A stretch of DNA of 36,255 nt from Blautia sp. (GTDB lineage: Bacteria; Bacillota; Clostridia; Lachnospirales; Lachnospiraceae): assembly GCA_029257775.1 (NCBI GenBank), contig JARIAQ010000008.1, positions 1 to 36,255 on the forward strand, given 5' to 3'. This document shows, piece by piece, positions 22,326 through 30,994 of the stretch. How positions within the stretch are numbered: the stretch's first letter is position 1; each line of letters begins with the position of its first letter. The position numbers and the translations under genes were made by a program. The notes beneath the pieces were generated by a model. That model worked only from the letters and a program-made list of their open reading frames with translations, was not told where the DNA came from and searched no databases.

Positions 22326-23288
22326 ATGAATTATATTGTTTTTGATTTAGAATGGAATCAATGCCCATATGGAAAAGAACGAGAAAATAAGAAATTACCC
22401 TTTGAGATTATTGAAATTGGTGCAGTAAAGCTAGATGAGAAAAGAAATGTGGTAGATTCTTTTCAGGAGATTATAAAACCGGCAGTTTATCATCGCCTTC
22501 ATTTTCGTACGAAGGAAATTTTAGGTATTACTTCACAAAGACTAGAAGAGGGGATTTCCTTTAAATCTGCTGCGAAAAAATTTTTAGACTGGTGTGGAAC
22601 AGATGTAAAGTTTTGTACCTGGGGTTCGGCAGATTTGGTAGAGTTACAGCGAAATCTGAAATATTATCGGATGCTTTCTCTGCTTAAAGGTCCTATTTTT
22701 TATTATGATGTGCAGAAATTATTTGGATTGATTTACGAAAATGAAAAAACTACCCGTTCATTAGAATATGCTATTGATTTTTTGAAAATGGATAAAGGAG
22801 ACGCTTTTCATCAGGCGTTGAACGATGCACATTATACTGCAGAAATTTTGAAAAAAATACCGCAGAATTTTATGAAAAAAAATTATTCGATTGATTGTTA
22901 TCAGAATCCTAAGAATAAGGATAGTGAAATTTATACGGTATTTAAAGATTATTCTAAATTTATATCCAGAGAATTTTCTTCTAAGGAAGATGCTATGATG
23001 GATAAGGAAGTGACGAAAACCCAGTGTTTTCTTTGTAAACATACGGCTAAAAAGAAAATTCGATGGTTTTCCGTTAATCCAAAGTCTCATTTATGTCTTG
23101 CCTATTGTCCGGAGCATGGGTATTTTAAAGGAAAGGCAAGAATAAAGAAAACAGATGAAGGTAAATATTATGTAGTAAAAACTTTGAGACGAATTGATGA
23201 AGCGGGAGCGCTGGAAATCCGTGAAAAGAGAGAAAGCTTAAGAAAAAAACGTCGTATGAAAAGACGTCAGGAAAAAACGAAAAAATAG
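22326..23288 (+). CDS. DEDDh-type 3'-5' exonuclease (KapD-like) with C-terminal Cys cluster
   Basis: This encodes 320 residues. Exo I is visible in YIVFDLEWNQ (D7, E9), Exo II around CTWGSADLVEL, and Exo III as AFHQALNDAHYTAEIL (His and Asp), the DEDDh pattern of RNase T/KapD/DNA pol III epsilon-type enzymes. Beyond residue ~190 comes an extra part with C-F-L-C, then C-L-A-Y-C-P-E-H, which may bind zinc, and a very basic tail (RKKRRMKRRQEKTKK) suggesting nucleic-acid binding. The ATG at 22326 fits the conserved start MNYIVFDLEWNQ; an upstream in-frame start at 22290 is less likely. The substrate is unknown. Confidence 0.82.
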   Translation: MNYIVFDLEWNQCPYGKERENKKLPFEIIEIGAVKLDEKRNVVDSFQEIIKPAVYHRLHFRTKEILGITSQRLEEGISFKSAAKKFLDWCGTDVKFCTWGSADLVELQRNLKYYRMLSLLKGPIFYYDVQKLFGLIYENEKTTRSLEYAIDFLKMDKGDAFHQALNDAHYTAEILKKIPQNFMKKNYSIDCYQNPKNKDSEIYTVFKDYSKFISREFSSKEDAMMDKEVTKTQCFLCKHTAKKKIRWFSVNPKSHLCLAYCPEHGYFKGKARIKKTDEGKYYVVKTLRRIDEAGALEIREKRESLRKKRRMKRRQEKTKK

Positions 23289-23330
23289 GGATACGCATGG
23301 AATTTGTATGCGTATCCCTATTTTTATTTA
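23281..23330. terminator. Bidirectional terminator between exonuclease and carboxypeptidase genes
   Basis: AAAAATAGGGATACGCAT (23281-23298) pairs perfectly with 23308-23325 around a 9-base loop, with A-tract and T-tract on the flanks. It lies between convergent stops and overlaps both gene ends. Confidence 0.92.
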
Positions 23331-24730
23331 TTTATTTGTTTTGCTTTTCTACGTTTGTGACGTTTTATGCTTCTTTTTATTTTTACAATTAAAAGTACAA
23401 GATAAAAGAGAACGCCTGTAATTAGTAAAAAGAGTGCGATGTATTTCCAGGTAGGAAAAATAATAGTTTTTTCGGGAGTGTTTTTGTCTTTTGAAGGAGT
23501 GGAAAGAGCAGGTGATTCCGTTGTTTTTGTTTCTTCAAAAGATAATTCTTGGGCAGCTTCCAGAATTTCACTGGAAGCTTGTATAGAGGAACTTCCCAGT
23601 AGTTGTTTTCCGTAATAGTAATCCATGTTCAGTATATTATTCTCCAAAGTGGCTTTATAAGTTAGGCTTTCCTTTACTTCTTTTGGAATACTAAGGGAAG
23701 CATTTGCTAATGCTGTGGTTAAAAGTCCTTTTTCCTCCAAAAGTTTTCCTAATTCGTTAGAATTTGAAGGGGTAGGGGTGATTGTAGCAGTATTTAAAAG
23801 TTGGAAATTGTCAAACCCATAGTCCAAAAGAACTTTTGTGTCTGTATATTGGGCAGGAATGCTAACATCTGCTAATAAAACACAGACAAGCCTTCGCCCG
23901 TTTCTTTCTGCATAAGTAACTAAGGTGTTGCCGGACTTTTCTGTATATCCTGTTTTACCTCCCAGACAGCCTTCATAATGTTCAGCACCTTGTAAAACCA
24001 TTTTATGATGATTGTTTAGCCATCGTTCTTCGTCTGTGAGATTTGTTTTTGGAACAATATAATAAGGCGTTTTTATGATTTCTTGAAAAGTATCATTTTG
24101 GAAAGCTGCTTTTGCAATAATTGCTAAATCTCTGGCAGTGGTATAGTGGTTTTCGTCGTATAAACCATTGGCATTTACAAAGTGTGTATTTGTACAGCCT
24201 AATTCCAAAGCTCGTTGATTCATTAAATCTACAAAAGCAGGAACTGTTGAGCTGATATATTCTGCAACGCCGGAGGATACTTCGTTAGCAGACGCAAGCA
24301 AAATGGCATAAGCGCAATCTTTCATGGTAAGCGTTTCTCCGGGTTTAATCCCAATATGTGTACTTCCTGCTTCAATATTGTTGACTTCATCAGTAAAGGT
24401 TATTTGTGTTTCAAAAGGTACTTTTTCAATGGCCAGCATAGCAGTCATAATTTTCGTAGTGCTGGCAGGTGCCCGTTTGTCGTCAATTCCTTTTGCATAA
24501 AGTATTTCTCCAGTATCAATATCCATAACAATGCCTGTTTCTGCCATGATTTTCGGACCTTCAGGCCAGCCGGAAATGTTGTTTGATTGAATTTCCCATT
24601 CATAACTTTCAGGAACAGCAGGTGTTTCAGGAGTTGCTTCTGTTGCCATAACAAGAGTTGTTCCGCAGTTTATAGCAATCATGGTACTTGCTAAAATTGC
24701 GCAGAACGAAGATAATCTCCTCTTTTTCAT
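23324..24730 (-). CDS. D-alanyl-D-alanine carboxypeptidase (class C low-mass PBP)
   Basis: This encodes 468 residues. A signal peptide is followed by an extended N-terminal stretch; the serine-peptidase motifs are complete, with SxxK in PASTTKIMTA, SxN in LLASANEVSSG, and KTG in LGGKTGYTEKSG. It trims the terminal D-Ala of peptidoglycan stem peptides (S11 family, DacF/PBP5-like). The C-terminus carries a membrane helix (IALFLLITGVLFYLVLLIV) and the basic tail KRHKRRKAKQINK, so it is anchored by a true transmembrane segment rather than an amphipathic helix. It has its own promoter and converges on the exonuclease gene. Confidence 0.94.
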   Translation of the reverse strand: MKKRRLSSFCAILASTMIAINCGTTLVMATEATPETPAVPESYEWEIQSNNISGWPEGPKIMAETGIVMDIDTGEILYAKGIDDKRAPASTTKIMTAMLAIEKVPFETQITFTDEVNNIEAGSTHIGIKPGETLTMKDCAYAILLASANEVSSGVAEYISSTVPAFVDLMNQRALELGCTNTHFVNANGLYDENHYTTARDLAIIAKAAFQNDTFQEIIKTPYYIVPKTNLTDEERWLNNHHKMVLQGAEHYEGCLGGKTGYTEKSGNTLVTYAERNGRRLVCVLLADVSIPAQYTDTKVLLDYGFDNFQLLNTATITPTPSNSNELGKLLEEKGLLTTALANASLSIPKEVKESLTYKATLENNILNMDYYYGKQLLGSSSIQASSEILEAAQELSFEETKTTESPALSTPSKDKNTPEKTIIFPTWKYIALFLLITGVLFYLVLLIVKIKRSIKRHKRRKAKQINK

Positions 24731-24769
24731 GATAAAATCCTCACTTTTTCATTCGGTAAACTATGGTAC

Positions 24770-24798
24770 ATTATAATTGATTTATGACATTATATCAA
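24770..24798 (-). promoter_or_regulatory. Promoter of the carboxypeptidase gene
   Basis: On the minus strand TTGATA (24798-24793) and TATAAT (24775-24770) are 17 bases apart, 40 bases before the start codon. Confidence 0.8.
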
Positions 24799-24854
24799 TA
24801 ATGTTGTATTTTATACATTAAAATATACATAATAAGTTTAAAGCAGGTTTGCTC

Positions 24855-24884
24855 TTGACAAATTTAGCGGATAGTAAGTATAAT
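24855..24884 (+). promoter_or_regulatory. Promoter of the ileS T-box transcript
   Basis: TTGACA (24855-24860) and TATAAT (24879-24884) are 18 bases apart. Transcription would begin near 24891, just before stem I of the T-box. Confidence 0.85.
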
Positions 24885-24891
24885 GAAACCA

Positions 24892-25138
24892 TGTGAAAAA
24901 CTGTGATGGAGAGAGTATTTGACTGTAGAAAATTTCAGCGAGTCGGGGATGGTGAAAGCCTGATATGAGTAGCAGTGAAAGAAAATCACTCCGGAGTTGC
25001 TATCTGAATGAAGTAGGAGATGCCGGGTTTCCTCCGTTAAAGGGAGCGCATATAAAAGTGACAATACTTTGTATGTTGTAAGAGGTGGTATAGCGAAAGT
25101 GAATTTTACTCTCGTCCTGTTACAGGACGAGAGTTTTT
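24892..25138 (+). promoter_or_regulatory. T-box riboswitch, isoleucine specific
   Basis: Stem I contains the AG-bulge/distal pattern CAGCGAGTCGGGGATGGTG-AAAGCCTG, and the specifier region GAAAATCACTCC has ATC (24985-24987) as the likely Ile codon. The antiterminator bulge GGTGGTA holds UGGU (25086-25089), complementary to the ACCA end of tRNA-Ile. The intrinsic terminator ACTCTCGTCC...GGACGAGAGT-TTTTTT lies at 25108-25139. Uncharged tRNA-Ile would favour read-through into ileS and the genes behind it. This element accounts for most of the 486-base gap between genes. Confidence 0.93.
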
Positions 25139-25216
25139 TAATTTCATGGAAAATTATTTTCTGTGGAACAAAACTCTTATCAGACACGCAAAGGAAATCA
25201 AGAGAGGAGAATATAA

Positions 25217-28200
25217 ATGTATCAAAAAGTTACTACAGATTTAAACTTCGTAGAACGCGAAAAAAATATTGAAAAATTCTGGAAAGATAACGATATTTTT
25301 AAAAAGAGTATGGAGCAGAAAAAAGAGGGAGAAACTTATACTTTTTATGATGGACCTCCAACTGCCAATGGTAAACCTCATATTGGTCATGTACTGACTC
25401 GTGTAATCAAAGATATGATTCCAAGATATCGTACTATGAAAGGAAAAATGGTTCCTCGTAAAGCTGGTTGGGATACCCATGGACTTCCAGTAGAGCTTGA
25501 AGTAGAAAAGCTTTTAGGTCTTGACGGCAAAGAGCAGATTGAAGAGTATGGTCTGATTCCTTTTATTGATAAATGTAAGGAAAGTGTATGGAAATATAAG
25601 GGAATGTGGGAAGATTTCTCCTCCACTGTAGGATTTTGGGCAGATATGGACAACCCTTATGTTACTTATGATGATAATTATATAGAATCTGAATGGTGGG
25701 CATTAAAGGAAATTTGGAATAAAGGACTTCTTTATAAAGGATTTAAGATTGTACCTTATTGCCCACGTTGTGGAACTCCTCTTTCAGCACAGGAAGTAGC
25801 ACAGGGGTATAAAGATGTAAAAGAACGTTCTGCTATTGCTCGTTTTAAAGTAGTAGGTGAAGATGCATATATTCTGGCATGGACTACAACACCATGGACA
25901 CTTCCTTCTAACGTGGCTCTTTGTGTAAATCCAGAGGAACAGTATGTAAAAGTAAAAGCAGCAGACGGATATACTTATTACATGGCAGAGGCTCTTCTTG
26001 ATACGGTTTTAGGTTCTTTAGAAAGAGAAGAAGGTACACCTGCTTACGAAGTTCTGGAAACTTATGTTGGAAAAGATTTGGAATATAAGGAATATGAACC
26101 ATTATATAATTTTAAGAAGCTGAATAAAAAAGCTCATTATGTTGTATGCGATAGCTACGTAACTTTAACAGATGGTACTGGAGTTGTTCATATTGCACCT
26201 GCATTTGGTGAAGATGACAGTAAGGTAGGAAGAAAATACGATTTGCCATTCCTTCAGCTTGTAGATGAGAAGGGTGAAATGACAGAGGAAACAAAATGGG
26301 CAGGTACTTTCTGTAAGAAAGCAGATCCAGAAGTGTTAAAAGACTTAGATGAAAGAGGCTTGTTATTCTCAGCACCGAAGTTTGAGCATAGTTATCCACA
26401 CTGCTGGAGATGTGATACTCCATTGATTTATTATGCAAGAGAATCCTGGTTCATTAAAATGACTGCAGTAAAAGATGACTTGATTCGTAACAATAATACA
26501 ATTAACTGGATTCCAGAAAGCATTGGAAAAGGCCGTTTTGGTGATTGGCTGGAAAATGTACAGGATTGGGGTATTAGCCGTAATCGTTACTGGGGTACAC
26601 CATTAAATGTATGGGAATGTGAATGTGGACATCAACATTCCATTGGCAGTAGACAGGAACTTTTTGAAATGAGTGGAAATGAAGCTGCTAAGACAGTTGA
26701 ACTGCACAGACCATATATTGATGAAATTACAATTACTTGTCCAAAATGTGGAAAACCAATGCATAGAGTACCAGAAGTTATTGACTGTTGGTTTGATTCT
26801 GGAGCAATGCCTTTTGCACAGCATCATTATCCATTTGAAAATAAGGATTTATTTGAGCAGCAGTTCCCAGCTGACTTTATTTCAGAAGCAGTAGATCAGA
26901 CTCGTGGTTGGTTTTATTCTCTTTTAGCAGAATCTACATTGTTGTTTAATAAAGCACCATATAAGAATGTTATTGTTCTGGGACATGTACAAGATGAAAA
27001 TGGACAGAAGATGAGTAAATCCAAAGGAAATGCTGTAGATCCATTTGATGCTTTGGAAAAATATGGAGCAGATGCTATTCGTTGGTATTTCTATGTAAAC
27101 AGTGCACCATGGCTTCCAAATCGTTTCCATGGAAAAGCAGTCCAGGAAGGACAGCGCAAATTTATGGGTACATTATGGAATACTTATGCATTTTTTGTTC
27201 TGTATGCAAATATTGATGAATTTGATGCAACAAAATATACATTAGAATATGATAAACTTCCTGTAATGGATAAATGGTTGTTATCTAAGCTGAATACAGT
27301 AGTAAAAGCAGTAGATGAAAATCTGGAAAATTACAGAATTCCTGAAACAGCAAGAGCACTTCAGGACTTTGTAGATGATATGAGTAACTGGTATGTAAGA
27401 AGAAGTCGTGAACGTTTCTGGGCGAAAGGAATGGAGCAGGATAAGATTAATGCTTATATGACTTTGTATACTGCTTTAGTTACAATTTCCAAAGCAGCAG
27501 CGCCAATGATTCCATTTATGACAGAAGATATCTACCAAAATCTTGTAAGAAATCTTGATAAAAATGCACCTGAAAGTATTCATTTATGTGATTTCCCAGA
27601 AGTGAAAGAAGAGTGGATTGATCAGGAATTAGAGCAGAACATGGATAATTTATTAAAAGCGGTTGTTATGGGACGTGCGTGCAGAAATGCAGCAAATATT
27701 AAGAACCGTCAGCCAATTGGAAAAATGTTTGTAAAGGCTCCATTTGAATTATCTGATTTCTACAAAGAAATTATTGCAGATGAGTTGAATGTAAAGGAAG
27801 TTATATTTACAGATGATGTAAGAGAATTTACATCTTACAGCTTTAAACCACAGTTAAAGACAGTTGGACCGAAATACGGAAAATATTTAGGTGGTATTAA
27901 AGAGCATCTTTCTCAGCTGGATGGAAATAAGGCCATGGACGAATTAAAAGAAAAAGGCCAGATCACCTTTGAAGTAAATGGTCAGGAAATCGTTTTGACA
28001 GAAGATGACCTTTTAATTGATATGGCACAGATGGAAGGATATGTTTCTGAGGCAGACAATGATGTAACAGTGGTATTGGATACAAACCTGACACCGGAGC
28101 TAATTGAAGAAGGTTTTGTTCGCGAGATTATTAGTAAAATTCAGACTATGCGTAAGGAAGCTGGATTTGAAGTTATGGATAAAATTCAGATTTCACTTGC

Positions 28201-28360
28201 AGATAACCAAGTAATCGAAGGAATTTTCCGTGTACACGAAAAAGAAATTAAATCAGAGGTTCTGGCAGAGAATGTAGTATACAATGAAGTAAGTGGTTAT
28301 ACAAAGGAATGGAAGATTAACTCTGAAAATGTAAAATTAGGTGTAGAAAAGCTTTCATAA
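25217..28360 (+). CDS. ileS: Isoleucyl-tRNA synthetase, long eukaryote-like (IleS2) type
   Basis: This enzyme of 1047 residues charges tRNA-Ile. The class I motifs are PHIGH (54-58) and KMSKSKG starting near 598. The CP1 editing domain has AWTTTPWTLPSN, and GWDTHGLPVELEVEKLLG is present. The length and the LPVELEVEK sequence fit the IleS2 group, which is associated with natural low sensitivity to mupirocin, rather than the ~920-residue IleS1 of Bacillus; this is judged by eye. GAGAGGAG precedes the ATG. It is controlled by the T-box upstream, and glgP follows after 20 bases in the same direction with no terminator seen. Confidence 0.95.
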   Translation: MYQKVTTDLNFVEREKNIEKFWKDNDIFKKSMEQKKEGETYTFYDGPPTANGKPHIGHVLTRVIKDMIPRYRTMKGKMVPRKAGWDTHGLPVELEVEKLLGLDGKEQIEEYGLIPFIDKCKESVWKYKGMWEDFSSTVGFWADMDNPYVTYDDNYIESEWWALKEIWNKGLLYKGFKIVPYCPRCGTPLSAQEVAQGYKDVKERSAIARFKVVGEDAYILAWTTTPWTLPSNVALCVNPEEQYVKVKAADGYTYYMAEALLDTVLGSLEREEGTPAYEVLETYVGKDLEYKEYEPLYNFKKLNKKAHYVVCDSYVTLTDGTGVVHIAPAFGEDDSKVGRKYDLPFLQLVDEKGEMTEETKWAGTFCKKADPEVLKDLDERGLLFSAPKFEHSYPHCWRCDTPLIYYARESWFIKMTAVKDDLIRNNNTINWIPESIGKGRFGDWLENVQDWGISRNRYWGTPLNVWECECGHQHSIGSRQELFEMSGNEAAKTVELHRPYIDEITITCPKCGKPMHRVPEVIDCWFDSGAMPFAQHHYPFENKDLFEQQFPADFISEAVDQTRGWFYSLLAESTLLFNKAPYKNVIVLGHVQDENGQKMSKSKGNAVDPFDALEKYGADAIRWYFYVNSAPWLPNRFHGKAVQEGQRKFMGTLWNTYAFFVLYANIDEFDATKYTLEYDKLPVMDKWLLSKLNTVVKAVDENLENYRIPETARALQDFVDDMSNWYVRRSRERFWAKGMEQDKINAYMTLYTALVTISKAAAPMIPFMTEDIYQNLVRNLDKNAPESIHLCDFPEVKEEWIDQELEQNMDNLLKAVVMGRACRNAANIKNRQPIGKMFVKAPFELSDFYKEIIADELNVKEVIFTDDVREFTSYSFKPQLKTVGPKYGKYLGGIKEHLSQLDGNKAMDELKEKGQITFEVNGQEIVLTEDDLLIDMAQMEGYVSEADNDVTVVLDTNLTPELIEEGFVREIISKIQTMRKEAGFEVMDKIQISLADNQVIEGIFRVHEKEIKSEVLAENVVYNEVSGYTKEWKINSENVKLGVEKLS

Positions 28361-28380
28361 AAGTTGGGGAGGAAAAGGGA

Positions 28381-30843
28381 ATGTTAAACAATCATTTTAA
28401 AAAAGAGGAATTCAAAAAAAGCGTTAAAGAAAATGTGAAAATGCTTTATAGAAAAACAATAGAAGAAGCGACCCAGGAACAAGTTTTTCAGGCGGTTTCT
28501 CTTGCTGTAAAGGACGTAATTATTGACAACTGGCTCTTGACACAGAAACAGTATGAGAAGGACGACCCGAAGATTGTTTATTATCTATCCATGGAGTTTC
28601 TCATGGGTAGGGCCCTTGGAAACAACTTAATTAATTTATGCGCTTATGATGAAGTAAAAGAAGCTTTAGATGAGCTTGGATTTGATTTAAATGTAATTGA
28701 AGACCAGGAGCCGGATCCGGCTCTTGGAAACGGCGGTTTGGGACGATTGGCTGCTTGCTTTTTAGATTCTTTGGCAACTTTAGGATATTGTGCTTATGGT
28801 TGCGGCATTCGTTATCATTATGGATTATTTAAACAGAAAATTGAAGATGGTTATCAGGTGGAAGTTCCAGATAACTGGTTAAAAAATGGTTATCCTTTTG
28901 AAATGCGTCGCCCAGAATATGCTAAAGAAGTAAAATTTGGCGGTTATGTTAAAGTGGAATATGATCCTGCCACAGGTAGAAATCATTTTATTCAGGAAGG
29001 TTATCAGTCTGTACTTGCGGTACCTTATGATATGCCTATCGTAGGATATAATAATAATATTGTTAATACTCTGCGTATTTGGGATGCAGAAGCAATTAAT
29101 GATTTCCGTTTGGATTTATTTGATAAAGGGGAATATCATAAAGCCGTAGAGCAGGAGAATCTTGCAAAGAATATTGTAGAGGTTCTGTATCCAAATGATA
29201 ATCACTATGCAGGAAAAGAGCTGCGTTTAAAACAGCAGTATTTCTTTATTTCTGCAAGTATTCAGGAAGCCATTGAGAAGTTTAAGAAGACACATAGTGA
29301 TTTACATGATTTACCGAAGAAAGTAGCCTTTCAGTTAAATGATACGCATCCAACTATGACAGTGGCAGAACTTATGCGTATTTTAGTGGATGAGGAAAAT
29401 CTGGAATGGGAAGATGCATGGAATATTACAACCCAGACTTGTGCTTATACCAATCATACAATTATGTCAGAAGCATTGGAAAAATGGCCAATTGAGCTGT
29501 TCTCCAGACTCTTGCCAAGAATTTACCAAATTATTGAAGAAATTAATCGTAGATTTTTACTGGAAATTCAGCAGAAATACCCTGGAAATCAAGAAAAAAT
29601 CCGCAAAATGGCAATTATTTATGACGGACAGGTGAAAATGGCACATCTTGCTATTGCCGGAGGTCATTCTGTAAACGGCGTTGCCAGACTTCATACAGAA
29701 ATTCTTGAAAAACAGGAATTAAAAGATTTCTATGAGATGTATCCGGACAAATTTAATAATAAAACAAATGGAATTACCCAGAGACGTTTCCTATTACATG
29801 GAAATCCCCTATTGGCATCTTGGGTAACAGATCACATTGGAGATGGATGGATTACAGATTTATCACAGCTTTCTAAATTGAAAGTATATGCAGATGATCA
29901 AAAAGCGCAGCAAGAATTCATGAATATCAAATACCAGAACAAAGTGCGTCTGGCAAAATATATTTTAGAGCACAATGGAATTGAGGTAAATCCTCATTCA
30001 ATCTTTGATGTTCAGGTAAAACGTCTGCATGAATATAAACGTCAGTTAATGAATATTCTTCATGTTATGTATTTATATAACCAGATTAAAGAGCATCCAG
30101 AAATGCCATTTTATCCAAGAACTTTTATCTTTGGAGCAAAGGCAGCAGCTGGTTATCGACGTGCAAAACAAACGATTAAATTAATTAATGCAGTAGCAGA
30201 TGTAATCAATCATGATGCTTCTATTAATGGTAAGATTAAAGTGGTATTTATTGAAAATTATCGTGTATCCAATGCAGAAATGATTTTTGCAGCAGCAGAT
30301 GTATCTGAGCAGATTTCTACTGCAAGTAAAGAAGCATCTGGAACAGGAAATATGAAGTTTATGCTTAATGGTGCTCCTACTATTGGTACAATGGACGGTG
30401 CAAATGTGGAAATTGTAGAAGAAGTTGGTGCAGAAAATGCATTTATCTTTGGTTTGTCCTCAGATGAAGTTATTAACTACGAAAACCATGGTGGATATGA
30501 TCCAATGCAGTATTTTAACAATGATCCAGATATTCGAAATGTGTTGATGCAGTTAATCAATGGAACATATTCCAATGGAGATTTCAATATGTTTAGAGAA
30601 ATCTATGATTCTCTTCTTAACACAAATAGTAGTGACAGAGCAGATACTTACTTCATTCTGGCTGACTTTAAATCTTATGCAGAAGCACAGAAAAAAGTGG
30701 AAGAGGCTTATCAAGACGAAACAAGATGGGCAAAGATGGCACTTTTAAATACAGCCTGTGCAGGTAAATTTACTTCAGATAGAACTATTCAACAGTATGT
30801 AGATGAAATCTGGCATTTAGATAAAGTTGTTATTGGAAAATAA
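28381..30843 (+). CDS. glgP: Glycogen/maltodextrin phosphorylase
   Basis: This encodes 820 residues, the full length of GT35 phosphorylases. It releases glucose-1-phosphate from alpha-1,4-glucan ends. Substrate-loop and active-site sequence appear as DPALGNGGLGRLAACFLDSLATL, QLNDTHPT and VKRLHEYKRQL. The PLP-binding lysine is in SGTGNMKF (K659), followed by LNGAPTIGTMDGANVEI. GGGGAGG precedes the ATG. It follows ileS by 20 bases, so it may be under T-box control; functionally it belongs with malQ and the maltodextrin operon some 19 kb upstream. A terminator follows. Confidence 0.96.
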   Translation: MLNNHFKKEEFKKSVKENVKMLYRKTIEEATQEQVFQAVSLAVKDVIIDNWLLTQKQYEKDDPKIVYYLSMEFLMGRALGNNLINLCAYDEVKEALDELGFDLNVIEDQEPDPALGNGGLGRLAACFLDSLATLGYCAYGCGIRYHYGLFKQKIEDGYQVEVPDNWLKNGYPFEMRRPEYAKEVKFGGYVKVEYDPATGRNHFIQEGYQSVLAVPYDMPIVGYNNNIVNTLRIWDAEAINDFRLDLFDKGEYHKAVEQENLAKNIVEVLYPNDNHYAGKELRLKQQYFFISASIQEAIEKFKKTHSDLHDLPKKVAFQLNDTHPTMTVAELMRILVDEENLEWEDAWNITTQTCAYTNHTIMSEALEKWPIELFSRLLPRIYQIIEEINRRFLLEIQQKYPGNQEKIRKMAIIYDGQVKMAHLAIAGGHSVNGVARLHTEILEKQELKDFYEMYPDKFNNKTNGITQRRFLLHGNPLLASWVTDHIGDGWITDLSQLSKLKVYADDQKAQQEFMNIKYQNKVRLAKYILEHNGIEVNPHSIFDVQVKRLHEYKRQLMNILHVMYLYNQIKEHPEMPFYPRTFIFGAKAAAGYRRAKQTIKLINAVADVINHDASINGKIKVVFIENYRVSNAEMIFAAADVSEQISTASKEASGTGNMKFMLNGAPTIGTMDGANVEIVEEVGAENAFIFGLSSDEVINYENHGGYDPMQYFNNDPDIRNVLMQLINGTYSNGDFNMFREIYDSLLNTNSSDRADTYFILADFKSYAEAQKKVEEAYQDETRWAKMALLNTACAGKFTSDRTIQQYVDEIWHLDKVVIGK

Positions 30844-30857
30844 TTTTAAAATCAGAT

Positions 30858-30897
30858 AAAAAAGTCTTTTTACTTTCAAGTAGAAAGGCTTTTTTTG
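30858..30897 (+). terminator. Rho-independent terminator after glgP
   Basis: AAAGTCTTTTTACT pairs with AGTAGAAAGGCTTT (two G-U pairs) and continues into TTTTTTTG. Confidence 0.85.
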
Positions 30898-30959
30898 TTG
30901 AATGAAGATAAGAATATAAGGATTTTTAAAAAAAACTGGTGCAATTTATATAAATAAGA

Positions 30960-30965
30960 TATAAT
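30960..30965 (+). promoter_or_regulatory. Probable -10 for the DUF1266 lipoprotein operon
   Basis: TATAAT stands 30 bases before the ATG at 30995. The -35 region (CTGGTG, about 18 bases upstream) is poor, so the promoter is tentative. Confidence 0.4.
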
Positions 30966-30994
30966 AGAAAAAAATGCGTGAAAGGAAAAGATTT

